DNA from: Sphingobacteriales bacterium 44-61
GTDB lineage: Bacteria > Bacteroidota > Bacteroidia > Chitinophagales > Chitinophagaceae
Length of the DNA: 64,000 bases
Direction of reading: 5' to 3'
Assembly (NCBI GenBank): GCA_001898405.1
Contig: MKTW01000018.1
Span: 118,432 to 182,431, forward strand
Shown: piece by piece, positions 9,770 through 19,295 of the stretch
Layout: every line of letters begins with the position of its first letter
Numbering within the stretch: position 1 is the stretch's first letter
Position numbers and translations under genes: made by a program
Notes under the pieces: generated by a model
What the model was told of the DNA's origin: nothing
Seen by the model: the letters and a program-made list of their open reading frames with translations, nothing else
Database searches by the model: none

Positions 9770-10819
9770 TTATACCCTATTTTTCCAGGCATTATGAATT
9801 TCTCCAAAAGTAGTAGACAGATCTTTAGTGATCTGCCAACCAGGATAATGAGTATATAGTTTACTCAAATCAGAAATATAACACATATGATCACCTATTC
9901 TATTTACCTCACTGTAAGAGTATTTCATCGGCCTTCCAGAAATGCTTTCGATCAACTTAAACGCTTCAAGAATTGAAATAGAATTTGATCTTCCTCCGCC
10001 GATGTTATAAACCTCAGCTACTCTTGGTGCTGAAAGAAAATGACCGATAAAATTTGCTACATCAAAAGAATGTATATTATCTCTTACCTGTTTGCCTTTA
10101 TATCCGAATATCTTATATTCTGTTTCGGTCAAATTGCACTTGATAAGGTAACTTAAGAAGCCATGTAATTCCACACCGCTATGATTGGGACCGGTTAAGC
10201 AGCCTCCTCTTAAACAACAGGTCGGCATATTAAAGTATCTCCCATATTCTTGCACCATTACATCAGCAGCCACCTTTGATGCTCCGAACAGAGAATGTTT
10301 GCTTTGATCTATCGTGAACGATTCTTTGATCCCGTTATAAAAATCAGCATCCGCATAATCATATCTTGTTTCCTTCTCAATCAGATTTAAGTAATTGGGA
10401 GCATCACCGTAAACCTTGTTTGTTGATAAGTGTACAAAAGGTGTAGCAGGATTTGTCTGACGGTTTGCTTCCAGGAGATTAAGTGTTCCAACCGCATTTA
10501 CATCAAAGTCATCAAATGGCCGGGAAGCTGCGAGATCATGGCTGGGCTGCGCTGCTGCATGAATGATAGCATCAGGCTTGTGTTCTCTTACAAACTTTAC
10601 TACCTTATCCCGGTTACGGATATCGACATTAAAATTCGCAAAGCCTTTATAATTATTCTCCAGCTGTTTGATATTCCAGGTCGTGTCGCCTTTTTCCCCA
10701 AAGAAATCGGCTCGCATGTTATTATCAATTCCGATAACCTCAATGCCTTTCTGTATAAAATATCGCACTACTTCGCTCCCAATAAGCCCACCTGCTCCAG
10801 TCACTAAAATTTTTTTCAT
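9770..10819 (-). CDS. NAD-dependent sugar epimerase/dehydratase (CDP-paratose 2-epimerase-like)
   Basis: Protein of 349 residues, an extended SDR with NAD-binding [14 protein letters not shown]. Middle motifs [15 protein letters not shown] and [11 protein letters not shown], and later [13 protein letters not shown], resemble the CDP-paratose/tyvelose 2-epimerase-like branch, which inverts C2 of nucleotide sugars. The usual catalytic YxxxK appears as FGASK, with Phe for Tyr. The ATG at 10819 overlaps the stop of the wecG-type gene as ATGA (10816-10819), which argues for this start and for translational coupling; an upstream in-frame start (10843) is less likely. Its substrate in this locus is not known; it may supply one of the repeat-unit sugars. 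Confidence 0.75.
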   Translation of the reverse strand: MKKILVTGAGGLIGSEVVRYFIQKGIEVIGIDNNMRADFFGEKGDTTWNIKQLENNYKGFANFNVDIRNRDKVVKFVREHKPDAIIHAAAQPSHDLAASRPFDDFDVNAVGTLNLLEANRQTNPATPFVHLSTNKVYGDAPNYLNLIEKETRYDYADADFYNGIKESFTIDQSKHSLFGASKVAADVMVQEYGRYFNMPTCCLRGGCLTGPNHSGVELHGFLSYLIKCNLTETEYKIFGYKGKQVRDNIHSFDVANFIGHFLSAPRVAEVYNIGGGRSNSISILEAFKLIESISGRPMKYSYSEVNRIGDHMCYISDLSKLYTHYPGWQITKDLSTTFGEIHNAWKNRV

Positions 10820-11574
10820 TTTACAAGTCCGAGTTTTTTGCAAAGAAATAAATAAATGAATTTGCTATTTGTAAATAGATATCGTTTCCAAAGTCTTCGG
10901 GGCTCGATTATTAAACGGAACAGCCATTCCAAGCCGGCTTTTTGCATCCAGTGTGGAGCTTGCTTTACTGTTCCTGCATGAAAATCAAATGCAGCCCCTA
11001 CTGCCATCATAGCAGCATTTATCTTACCTAAATGATCGCTCACCCATATTTCCTGCCTTGGACAGCCCCGACCTACTAATACTATATTTGCGGACGATTG
11101 GTTTATCCTCTCTATATCCATTTTGTCTTCTTCCTGGGTAGCATCCCTAAACCTGTCTGCATGAACTCCAACAATAGAAACTTCTGGAAAATTCGCCTGT
11201 ATAAAAGCTGAGAGCTTATCAAGCGTTTCCTGCTTACTTCCGTAAAGAAACACATTTAGCTTTTCGTTGTTCGCTTTTCGCAATACATGTAATGTCAATT
11301 CCGGCCCATAAACCCTGTCTTTCAAATTTTCTTTGTAAAAAGAATTTATTGCCCAACGCACCGGTTGTCCGTCCGGAACAAGCATATCAATCTTGTTTAC
11401 TTTATCTTTTAATACCTGAGAATTATAACATTCAATAAGGCCATGAACAGCCAGAGCGGAAACACCGAATGACTGTCTTTGCTTTGCTTTGTCAATGATG
11501 ACGTCACTGGCCTTCTCATAATCAGTGGGTGTATAATTGACCCCGAATATGCTTCTCTTCAAACTCACTTTCAA
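10816..11574 (-). CDS. WecG/TagA/CpsF family glycosyltransferase
   Basis: Protein of 252 residues matching GT26 enzymes over the full length. Motifs [12 protein letters not shown] and [15 protein letters not shown] are the family's signature regions. Known members transfer ManNAcA (WecG) or ManNAc (TagA) to a lipid-linked GlcNAc, so an N-acetylmannosamine-type sugar is the likely donor moiety here. The reading frame starts at a TTG (11574); a GTG at 11568 is an equally possible start. It lies 33 nt after the GT4 gene and overlaps the epimerase gene by 4 nt. Confidence 0.85.
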   Translation of the reverse strand: MKVSLKRSIFGVNYTPTDYEKASDVIIDKAKQRQSFGVSALAVHGLIECYNSQVLKDKVNKIDMLVPDGQPVRWAINSFYKENLKDRVYGPELTLHVLRKANNEKLNVFLYGSKQETLDKLSAFIQANFPEVSIVGVHADRFRDATQEEDKMDIERINQSSANIVLVGRGCPRQEIWVSDHLGKINAAMMAVGAAFDFHAGTVKQAPHWMQKAGLEWLFRLIIEPRRLWKRYLFTNSKFIYLFLCKKLGLVK

Positions 11575-11607
11575 ATTCGTTTATAACAATATGATAAAAT
11601 CAATTTC

Positions 11608-12711
11608 TCAAATTCCGGCGGCCTTTTTAAAAGCCGCTTCCATTCCAGATAAATGTTTGTCAATAGTGAATGATGACAAAAATTTCTCTCTCCCAGCTTT
11701 ACCCATTTCGACTCTCATAGCGCGATTTTCAATCAATTTTGATAAAGCAGTGGCGAGCATTTCTTCATCTCTTATTTTAACTAAGAACCCTTCCTTGCCA
11801 TCAGTTATCATATCAGGAATCGCCCTCCAGGCAGTTGTAACTACAGGTAATGAGCACATCATTGCTTCAAGTATAGATACTGGCATCGCCTCAGTTGCAT
11901 AAGTAGGAAGGCAGAAAATATCTGCCCTTGAAAACTCCTCCCATTTCTCCTTGCCGCTTAAAGGACCAAGCAATATCAAATGTTCTGCAAGGTCATTTTG
12001 TTCTATAAACTTCTTTATTTTAGTCCCTACCTCATTTGACCTGATATCACCCATCACGCGCACCTTGAAACTATCATACTCTTTCTTCAATCTCACAACC
12101 GCTTCCAGCAATACAAAAATCCCTTTCTCATTATTGAGATTACCAACAAAAAGAATTGTAGCAACATCATCACCTCGTTCGGTAAAACTCAGATCTGCAG
12201 CAATATCACGGATGCCATTAGGGACTACCACTACTTTCCTAGGGGAAAACCATTCTACTTCAGTCTTAAGCCACGGAAGTAAAACAATGGCAGTATCAAT
12301 ATTTTTAAACGCGCGCCTGGCAATTATTCGCTCAACTTTATTTAACCGATGAATTAATTCCGATAACCCTCCAGCATGGAAATGTAATACCACCTTGCTT
12401 GAAAATCTCTTCACAAACATTAGGGTGATGATATCCCGATATAAAGGGACCCGATGAGGCCCTGCAGGGGGATAATACAAGACATCAATCTTTTTTTTTC
12501 GGTATGAATGCCAAACTAATTGAAGTATCCTGAACAGGCGAGTTACTTTTGAAAAGCTAAATCCTCCTATTTCCTTAACTCTATCCGAATAATTAAGCCT
12601 GACATGTTCTTTCTCGCACCAGGTCCATTGCTGATCAACCAGGTATTGTTGCATAATGGATTGACCATGAAATGGCGGTGGCGTTTGAGCCATCACAACG
12701 ATCTTACTCAC
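11608..12711 (-). CDS. Glycosyltransferase family 4 (GT-B)
   Basis: Protein of 367 residues with the two-domain GT-B layout. The N-terminal strand KIVVMAQTPPPFHGQS fits GT4; the C-terminal domain has LFVGNLNNEKGIFVLLEAV and the nucleotide-sugar-binding region TEAMPVSILEAMMCSLPVV, with the conserved Glu residues (EX7E-like). The start is GTG at 12711, needed to keep the first beta strand; it overlaps the end of glf by 8 nt. The enzyme probably adds one sugar of the repeat unit on the cytoplasmic face of the membrane; donor and acceptor are unknown. Confidence 0.88.
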   Translation of the reverse strand: MSKIVVMAQTPPPFHGQSIMQQYLVDQQWTWCEKEHVRLNYSDRVKEIGGFSFSKVTRLFRILQLVWHSYRKKKIDVLYYPPAGPHRVPLYRDIITLMFVKRFSSKVVLHFHAGGLSELIHRLNKVERIIARRAFKNIDTAIVLLPWLKTEVEWFSPRKVVVVPNGIRDIAADLSFTERGDDVATILFVGNLNNEKGIFVLLEAVVRLKKEYDSFKVRVMGDIRSNEVGTKIKKFIEQNDLAEHLILLGPLSGKEKWEEFSRADIFCLPTYATEAMPVSILEAMMCSLPVVTTAWRAIPDMITDGKEGFLVKIRDEEMLATALSKLIENRAMRVEMGKAGREKFLSSFTIDKHLSGMEAAFKKAAGI

Positions 12712-13816
12712 CTTTGCCGGTTATTTTATTTCTGAATATTGCAAGAGCACGGGCAACCACTTGATCCATGTTGTAATACTTATAATCCGCTAATCTTCCA
12801 CAGAAAATAACCGACTTCAATGATTCAGCCTCTGCCTGATATTTTTTAAACAACTCATGATTCGATTCCATTGGGATCGGATAATATTTTTCCATTTCAT
12901 CAGTAGCCAAAACAGAATATTCCCTGGTGATCGTTGTCAGATGAGATTTTTGTTTCGTCGCATGCTTCCACTCAACAATCCTGGTAAAGTCAAACTCATT
13001 CGGATAATTGACCTGTTGATAGCCCTGATAATATTCCATTGGCAATGTTTCGTGCTCAAATATCAATGATCTATAGGGGAGTTTTCCGTGTACATTGTCA
13101 AAGAATGAATCAATAGGCCCGGTATATATCATCTTATCAAACTTCACGGAATCAACCAGGCCCTTGTAATCGGTTTGCAGCGCGATTGTTATATTCTTAT
13201 GATTCAGCATACGCTGAAATAAGTTGGTGTAACCTTGTTTAGGTATTCCTTGATATTTATCCGTAAAGTAACGTTCATCCCTGTTTGTCCGCGTCGGAAT
13301 CCTCGCCGTCACGCTTGCTGCAAGATCTTTGGGGTCTATTTCCCATTGTTTTAGCGTATATCCTCTGAAAAATTTGTTATAAAGATCAACCCCCACCTGA
13401 CTAATTACCATTTCTTCTGAGTTCTTGGGCACTCCAACATTCACCTTTACGCTGTCATAGAACTTGTTCACCTCTTCTGGCGAAGAAAGGTTCATCCCAT
13501 ACAGCCCATTAATGGTATCCATATTGATAGGAATCGGCAATAATCGCCCATCCACAAACGTCTTTACGATATGGTAATGGTATATCCATTCCGTGAATTG
13601 AGATAGATAGCGGAATACATTATCATCGTTTGTATGAAACCAGTGAGGACCATACTTATGAATAAGAATGCCAGATTCATTATAACAGTCATAGGCATTT
13701 CCTCCTATATGATTGCGCTTATCTACAATCAAAACTTTTTTGTTCAAAACCGAAGCCAACCTTTCGGCAAGAACTGCACCGGAAAAGCCGGCTCCGACGA
13801 TCAGGTAATCAAACAT
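12704..13816 (-). CDS. glf: UDP-galactopyranose mutase
   Basis: Protein of 370 residues, the normal length for Glf. The FAD-binding start LIVGAGFSGAVLAERLA is followed by VDKRNHIGGNAYD, and the active-site regions YTGPIDSFFD and NEFDFTRIVEWKH are intact. The enzyme converts UDP-galactopyranose to UDP-galactofuranose with reduced FAD in the cytoplasm, so galactofuranose is a likely component of this surface polysaccharide. It overlaps the wzy-like gene upstream and the GT4 gene downstream by 8 nt each, which suggests coupled translation. High confidence in function. Confidence 0.95.
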   Translation of the reverse strand: MFDYLIVGAGFSGAVLAERLASVLNKKVLIVDKRNHIGGNAYDCYNESGILIHKYGPHWFHTNDDNVFRYLSQFTEWIYHYHIVKTFVDGRLLPIPINMDTINGLYGMNLSSPEEVNKFYDSVKVNVGVPKNSEEMVISQVGVDLYNKFFRGYTLKQWEIDPKDLAASVTARIPTRTNRDERYFTDKYQGIPKQGYTNLFQRMLNHKNITIALQTDYKGLVDSVKFDKMIYTGPIDSFFDNVHGKLPYRSLIFEHETLPMEYYQGYQQVNYPNEFDFTRIVEWKHATKQKSHLTTITREYSVLATDEMEKYYPIPMESNHELFKKYQAEAESLKSVIFCGRLADYKYYNMDQVVARALAIFRNKITGKGE

Positions 13817-14921
13817 ATTTCTCAGTACTATTTATAGTCGAGAGGTAATAAAAAATAATCATTACAAAAAAATAAACGCTTACATTATCAGTAATAAAAA
13901 GCAGATTTAAATAAATTGTCAATGCAAGGCCTGCTTTTGATGTAGCATTTATCCGATACAATGAATATATCCAAATGCAAAAGACAAGTATACCAAATTC
14001 AATATAAATTTTAATAAGATCCGAATGGAGGTTATTTATTCCCTCGATCTGAATAGAATTAGATAATAGATCTACCGATTTGCCAAGCCCTATTCCCAAG
14101 CCAGCGGAATCTTTTAAATAGTCATTAACTGTAGACAGGATCGTTTGGCGCCCCATGCTCAGTACGTTGGGTGACATGTTAAACTTCTCTATGATAAAAT
14201 CATCCAGATTTCCCATAAAGAAATTGTGGAGTAAAAGAATCAGTAACCCATTAATACCTACAGCAATCAGTGCGATTCTTTTGAAGTTAAAGCGCCCAAG
14301 AAAAGCTGTCATCAACAAAGCTGCAGGTATTGCTACAAAATTTATACGCTTAAATGACAAAAAAACGAGAACGCCGAGTAGCAGTAACTTTCTTTTATCA
14401 TTGTAAAAGCAATGCACGAAAAAAAGACCAAATACAAAGGCAATATACCCCGTTTCGGTAGGCATATATGAATCTCGTAATGCCTCACTCAAACTCACGA
14501 AACCCATCGTTTGCAAATTATACACCACCTGGACTGCATACGCTACTATACATCCATAAATACATGTTTTAAGAATTCGCTCCTGATTATTTCTTATATT
14601 CCAAAAAGAAAGCGCAACTAGTGGTGCAAGCATTAAAAAACTTTCAACAAAAAATCGGCTATAAAAATTTTGACCCCTTATTGCCAGTGAAGAAAACGAA
14701 TAAAGGATCATACATACTATAATGAAAAAGTTTTGACCGATCTTTTTTTCAACAAGGAGGGGATATGATCTCGCTCTGGATAAACCAAGGAATAAGACTA
14801 TTCCAGGAATTAAATACTTGACAAAAGCAAATGCAGGGAAAATTGATTCTATCAGCAGTGCCCCCACAATCAAGCCCGGAAACAGTTTATCTTCACTTAT
14901 ATAAAAATCCCTTACACTCAA
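13809..14921 (-). CDS. O-antigen/polysaccharide polymerase, Wzy-like
   Basis: Protein of 370 residues made mostly of hydrophobic segments (about ten predicted by eye), with a larger polar loop around residues 215-300, as expected for Wzy polymerases or O-antigen ligases. These are poorly conserved in sequence, so the call rests on topology and on the neighbours (Wzx, glycosyltransferases, Wzz). Wzy would join flipped repeat units in the periplasm, with chain length set by the Wzz protein. The only in-frame start after the GT2 stop is TTG at 14921. It overlaps glf by 8 nt. Confidence 0.72.
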   Translation of the reverse strand: MSVRDFYISEDKLFPGLIVGALLIESIFPAFAFVKYLIPGIVLFLGLSRARSYPLLVEKKIGQNFFIIVCMILYSFSSLAIRGQNFYSRFFVESFLMLAPLVALSFWNIRNNQERILKTCIYGCIVAYAVQVVYNLQTMGFVSLSEALRDSYMPTETGYIAFVFGLFFVHCFYNDKRKLLLLGVLVFLSFKRINFVAIPAALLMTAFLGRFNFKRIALIAVGINGLLILLLHNFFMGNLDDFIIEKFNMSPNVLSMGRQTILSTVNDYLKDSAGLGIGLGKSVDLLSNSIQIEGINNLHSDLIKIYIEFGILVFCIWIYSLYRINATSKAGLALTIYLNLLFITDNVSVYFFVMIIFYYLSTINSTEKYV

Positions 14922-14924
14922 AAG

Positions 14925-15785
14925 TTAGATAAAGTATTTTTTTTGTGTATCTTTTCTTATTGCAACCCTACTTATTTTTCCATTGGCTACAACCTTGAAT
15001 GCATCTTTTATACCCAGGAAGGAAGGTTTGTAATATTTCGGCTTTATTGAAGTTATGTTCCTGATCAAATACAGCATGATCATCAATCTTGCCTTCCAGA
15101 ATGATAAAAACCGGAGATTAATCAAGGCTGTACTCCTAAAAGTGTGATAATATTTCATGTCGGTCAAACGGGCTACAGCGTCATGATTAACTACGACATT
15201 ATGCAGATAAATAATTGATACCCCACTGTCATCCAGGCGTACTGCAAACTCTTTTTCATGGGCATACACAAAAATTTGGTCCCAGAAGCCCCTTAACTCT
15301 ACAAACACCTTTCTTTCCAGTATAAAGCCACAACCACAAAAAACCTTCGAAAGGCAATGATCCTGATTAGCTTCAAGCACCAGACCAGAAGCACCCGGCT
15401 GATGAATTACGCGGCATGCTGCTGCTTGTATTGCACCACCACATAGTTCCGTGTATGCCTGTTGAATTGATTCTTCCAATGGATAGCTATCGTCATCCAG
15501 AAACCATAAATACTGACCTTTAGCTATTTCAGCACCATTGTTCCATCCGCTTATGCCAATATTCTTATCAAGCTCCACCAGTTTAACATTGGCAGAATGT
15601 CTAAACAAAATCCGAAAGCTTTCAAACGTCTGCGCTCCAGAACCATTAACCACTACAATAACCTCATAAGGTACTTCTTTAGCTGATGCGGCTGCCTTCT
15701 CTATTCTTTCGACAGTTTTTTCTAATTCCTTTTTCCGGTTATACTCTAAAATGACAAAACTGAAAAAAGGGGAAACTTTATCCAT
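14925..15785 (-). CDS. Glycosyltransferase family 2 (GT-A)
   Basis: Protein of 286 residues with the GT-A start FSFVILEYNRKKELEKTVERIE, a metal-binding DDD in LWFLDDDSYPLE and a middle acidic motif VYAHEKEFAVRL. It resembles rhamnosyl- and other GT2 transferases of polysaccharide loci. It should add a sugar to the lipid-linked repeat unit in the cytoplasm; the donor cannot be told from sequence. The ATG at 15785 overlaps the wzx stop by 8 nt, and the wzy gene follows 3 nt after the TAA. Confidence 0.88.
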   Translation of the reverse strand: MDKVSPFFSFVILEYNRKKELEKTVERIEKAAASAKEVPYEVIVVVNGSGAQTFESFRILFRHSANVKLVELDKNIGISGWNNGAEIAKGQYLWFLDDDSYPLEESIQQAYTELCGGAIQAAACRVIHQPGASGLVLEANQDHCLSKVFCGCGFILERKVFVELRGFWDQIFVYAHEKEFAVRLDDSGVSIIYLHNVVVNHDAVARLTDMKYYHTFRSTALINLRFLSFWKARLMIMLYLIRNITSIKPKYYKPSFLGIKDAFKVVANGKISRVAIRKDTQKKYFI

Positions 15786-17166
15786 ATTTAATTCTCTTTA
15801 TCATAAATACTCCATATGTTAACATCAGCAACAAGCCGCTTGCCAAGTAATAATACCAGTGCAGGGGGGTAGCTATTGATAGGCCTACAGAGATAATAAT
15901 CAATACACCGATCGCACCGCTTGTCAATGATCTCGTTTTAGCTGGATCAAAAAATGCAGCTCGTGTAAAAGGTAACGTAGAGAGGAAATAAGCAATACAA
16001 CTAATCGCTTCTATGGCTAAAGAAACAATTGCGGCGCCCGTTACTCCGATAAGCGGTATAAATACAAGATTCAATAAAACTGATGCAATAGAAGAAAAGA
16101 CTGTAATCGTCAGTACACGACGATCTTTGCGATACACAATAAGTACTGTTGAAAAGTAATATGCAAGGTAAACAAAGAATAAACGAAGCCCAAGGAAAAC
16201 AAAAAGCATTCCGGCTCCACCGTATTTATTTTTATAGAACCAAACAAATGCTTCATTTCCGAACAACAACAACCCTCCACTAGCAAAAAAGCCAGCGATC
16301 ATCGCCATGTCAAAAGTTCTTTGTAATGCTCTGCTACTTTCCTGTGCGTCCCCTTTGTAAGTGGATAATGTTGGCTGCAAAACTGCCGCTATTGAAATTG
16401 CCGGAATAGCTGCCATGCCTATGATCTTAAAAACAATAAAATAAAGCCCAACTTCTTCGTAGTTAAGCAGGATTCCTATCAGATAAACATCAAAACTTAC
16501 TGCCACAGAAGTAAATGCACGTGAAAGGCCTAATGAGAAACTTCCTGTGATTATTTTTCTGATGACTGAATAATGAGGGATCTGTAATCTAAAAACTGAA
16601 TACTTTTTCCTGCTAAGGATAATAAAAAAATATATTCCTGAAACCAGGTAAGAAAATGCAAGACCAAAAGAAATTAGTCCATTTTTTTTAAGAAAAAAGC
16701 CCAAGCTAATCACTAACAATGCAGCTATATTTTGCAAGAATGCCGCGATTAACACAGGCTTAAAGTCTTGGCGCCCTGCAAAAACCCAGGAAAACTGCAT
16801 GCTAAAAAAAATCAGGTACAGCGGTAAAACATAAAAGAAATTCTCAAAAAGCAGTGCCCGATCGGATATAAAAAGGTACGTTATACAAAGGAGAAAGCTG
16901 AATAGTGACAGAAATAAACGCGTATAGAAAATATCACACAATTTCATGTCTGACTTTTCTGCTACTTCTCTCTGAGCATAAGTTTCTATTCCCAAATCAC
17001 AGAGAATAGCAAAATAAGAAATAACAGTAGTTATCCAAACATACTTACCGTAGAGTGTTGCAGAGAATATTAGTGAAACTAAGAAAATGTTTACTGAGCC
17101 TAATATTCGATTAATCACATTAAGGGCCAGCACATACTTCAGGTTCCTGATAAACACCTTCTTCAT
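15778..17166 (-). CDS. Polysaccharide repeat-unit flippase, Wzx-like
   Basis: Protein of 462 residues with twelve or more hydrophobic segments and the N-terminal pattern of the MATE/MVF flippase superfamily (about residue 12: VLALNVINRILGSVNIFLVS). Wzx proteins move undecaprenyl-linked repeat units across the inner membrane. Context supports it: it lies among glycosyltransferases and next to wzy and wzz. Its ATG overlaps the preceding transferase stop as ATGA (17163-17166). Confidence 0.88.
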   Translation of the reverse strand: MKKVFIRNLKYVLALNVINRILGSVNIFLVSLIFSATLYGKYVWITTVISYFAILCDLGIETYAQREVAEKSDMKLCDIFYTRLFLSLFSFLLCITYLFISDRALLFENFFYVLPLYLIFFSMQFSWVFAGRQDFKPVLIAAFLQNIAALLVISLGFFLKKNGLISFGLAFSYLVSGIYFFIILSRKKYSVFRLQIPHYSVIRKIITGSFSLGLSRAFTSVAVSFDVYLIGILLNYEEVGLYFIVFKIIGMAAIPAISIAAVLQPTLSTYKGDAQESSRALQRTFDMAMIAGFFASGGLLLFGNEAFVWFYKNKYGGAGMLFVFLGLRLFFVYLAYYFSTVLIVYRKDRRVLTITVFSSIASVLLNLVFIPLIGVTGAAIVSLAIEAISCIAYFLSTLPFTRAAFFDPAKTRSLTSGAIGVLIIISVGLSIATPLHWYYYLASGLLLMLTYGVFMIKRIKYG

Positions 17167-18527
17167 GCTAATCCCTTTTTGCTACTGTTTTTATACGCAT
17201 TTTCAGCCGACTGAACCATCAGATCTACTATTCGTTCTCTGGCTTGGCCATCAAAAAAAGGTATATGTTTTTTGAGAAATATCGACCTTTTATTCTGATC
17301 AAAGTCTTGACCTTTCATTAATGCCTCCTTCAGTTGGGCAGGTGAAGAACAGTAGGTGACAATACCTTCTTCATACAATCTTGCTACTTTTTCTGCTATC
17401 GACCATTTAGGGGTCAAAATCATTTTATCCAAAAGCATTACGAAGAGCAGAATGGATGAATAATTGGATATAACGGCTTCAGCCCAATAAAAAATCGGGT
17501 ATAAGTTCACATTTGTAAAAAAGCTGGAGTTTGGAAGGCTAGTACAATACGTTTCCAGATGTACATAACTTCGAGGGTGCAGTTTTACATAAAATTTTTT
17601 GTTACAGGCTTCTGCTTCCCTTTCTAGATCTTTCAGGAAAGAAATATGTTCTTCCAAAGAAGAAATACCATCCGTAACAAAAGACTCGTCGATATAAAGT
17701 ACGTATGGGTCTATATCAAGACGTTCAGGTATCTTACCAGAGTTATACTGCTGTAAAAACTGATCAAAATCCGGATTCCCAGTTACCCGGATTTTCTCTG
17801 GGGGAAAATCGGTTTGCTCAAGAAGTTGTTTATCGTTCTCTGAATATACAATCGCCATATGTACCGACAGGTCAAATGCATTCTTGTATTCAGGAAAGAA
17901 AATCACTCGGGCCGGGTTAGTAAACGACCTAAGGATTATTTTATAAGGATAGCTGGTTAATAACTTCTTAGGGGAATACTTTAGTATTGAAACAAGATAG
18001 TTTGGCAATAAAACAAACGCTACCCGTTTGAGTCGGCTGAAATACTTATTGAAGAAATAAGTGTTAAACGCGCGAACATCTTTTGCTTTCTCAGCATCTA
18101 CGAGCGAGCCATGCGATAGGTATATTACTGGTATGCCTAGTTTCTTAGCCGTAATAATAGTGGCACGTTCAAGAAATCCTCCGATATTGAGAATAACAAT
18201 CATGCTCGGAGCTTCCTTTTCAATCACCTTATGAAGGAAGTTTGTTTTATAACTTCTTATTTCGACACAATCCAACCCTTCAATGGTCTCATACAATTCA
18301 GTCTTCAGACCCTTGAAAGAGGAAAAGTGTACCAATCTGGTTAAAAAACCGGCGTTTTTCAACTGTTTGTCAAAATATAGGAAGTTTTTGATCCCCTTGG
18401 TCCAATAATCGAAATACAATATTTTTTTTGGGTGATATATCTTATCCTCTCCTTTTATAACTACGCTATTACTTTCTGTGTTAGACAACTGTATTTCTGT
18501 AAGAGTTTTCAAGGGAGCATTATCCAT
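17163..18527 (-). CDS. Probable GT-B glycosyl/glycerophosphotransferase of the polysaccharide locus
   Basis: Protein of 454 residues that I do not recognise with certainty. The C-terminal half looks like a GT-B nucleotide-binding domain of the CDP-glycerol glycerophosphotransferase/polysialyltransferase type: RVTGNPDFDQFL, FYVKLHPRS, and SNYSSILLFVMLLDK, where a His-Pro and a Ser-Ser motif sit at the expected spacing. The N-terminal half has a Rossmann-like start (KKILYFDYW). It lies directly after hisF2, in the cassette that follows the pseudaminic acid genes, so transfer of the CMP-activated nonulosonic acid is a reasonable guess, but there is no direct proof. It overlaps hisF2 by 8 nt. Confidence 0.6.
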   Translation of the reverse strand: MDNAPLKTLTEIQLSNTESNSVVIKGEDKIYHPKKILYFDYWTKGIKNFLYFDKQLKNAGFLTRLVHFSSFKGLKTELYETIEGLDCVEIRSYKTNFLHKVIEKEAPSMIVILNIGGFLERATIITAKKLGIPVIYLSHGSLVDAEKAKDVRAFNTYFFNKYFSRLKRVAFVLLPNYLVSILKYSPKKLLTSYPYKIILRSFTNPARVIFFPEYKNAFDLSVHMAIVYSENDKQLLEQTDFPPEKIRVTGNPDFDQFLQQYNSGKIPERLDIDPYVLYIDESFVTDGISSLEEHISFLKDLEREAEACNKKFYVKLHPRSYVHLETYCTSLPNSSFFTNVNLYPIFYWAEAVISNYSSILLFVMLLDKMILTPKWSIAEKVARLYEEGIVTYCSSPAQLKEALMKGQDFDQNKRSIFLKKHIPFFDGQARERIVDLMVQSAENAYKNSSKKGLA

Positions 18528-19293
18528 TAACCAATGCGTTTCTTGTCATAATGTTTTTAGAAGCCAGGTGCCTTTTAATTTCCAGAGGTGTTAATTGGGT
18601 AAAATGGAACAGGCTTGCTGCAGCTACGGCAGAGGCCCCGCTTTCCAGAATAGCTGTCGAAAAATCATTAAGATTTCCTGCGCCTCCGGATGCGATCACA
18701 GGAATACTTACAGCAGAACTAACTTGCCTGATCAGATCCTGATTATACCCCTTCATACTGCCATCCAGCTCAACATCGGTAAGCAGGATCTCTCCTGCTC
18801 CAAGCTTCTCTACTTCTTTGGCCCATTCCAGTACCTTATAGGCAGTGGGCTGAGAACCAGAATGTGTATAGCAATAATAATCACCGTCTTCATGCATTAT
18901 TGCATCTATGCTTACAACCACACATTGAGAACCAAATCTTTCAGAGGCTTTTGTTATAAGTTCGGGATTAGCTAATGCTGCTGTATTCACTGCTATTTTA
19001 TCAGCTCCGAGTCGTAAAGATTTTGTGATGTGTTCGAGACTATTAATCCCACCACCAAAAGTAAGCGGTACAAAACATTCATGCGCGATTTCCGAAAGCA
19101 TTTCAAAGTCTGGCTGATTATTGTCCCTACTGGCTGAGATATCAACAATGATCATCTCATCCACTTGTCTCGTATTATATACCTTAACTGCGGGTAGAAT
19201 ACTGCCTACTCTCCGCCAGCTATTGAAACCAACGCCTTTGACCAGCCCTATATTCTTCCAAAGCAACGTTGGTATAACTCTTGTTTTCAGCAC
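18520..19293 (-). CDS. HisF-like ammonia-using subunit for sugar amidination (HisF2)
   Basis: Protein of 257 residues with the complete HisF TIM barrel (DISASRD, FGGGINS, VSIDA, TDVELDGSMKGYN, ASGGAG). However, catalytic Asp11 of histidine-pathway HisF is Leu here: the canonical CLDVKDG region reads TLLWKNIG, while the Asp of VSIDA is kept. It adjoins hisH2 and a PP-loop sugar amidotransferase, the same trio (WbpG-HisH2-HisF2) that in Pseudomonas aeruginosa O5 makes acetamidino sugars. I infer that it guides ammonia from HisH2 to the amidotransferase and does not serve in histidine synthesis. The start is GTG at 19293. Confidence 0.85.
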   Translation of the reverse strand: MLKTRVIPTLLWKNIGLVKGVGFNSWRRVGSILPAVKVYNTRQVDEMIIVDISASRDNNQPDFEMLSEIAHECFVPLTFGGGINSLEHITKSLRLGADKIAVNTAALANPELITKASERFGSQCVVVSIDAIMHEDGDYYCYTHSGSQPTAYKVLEWAKEVEKLGAGEILLTDVELDGSMKGYNQDLIRQVSSAVSIPVIASGGAGNLNDFSTAILESGASAVAAASLFHFTQLTPLEIKRHLASKNIMTRNALVNG

Positions 19294-19295
19294 AC

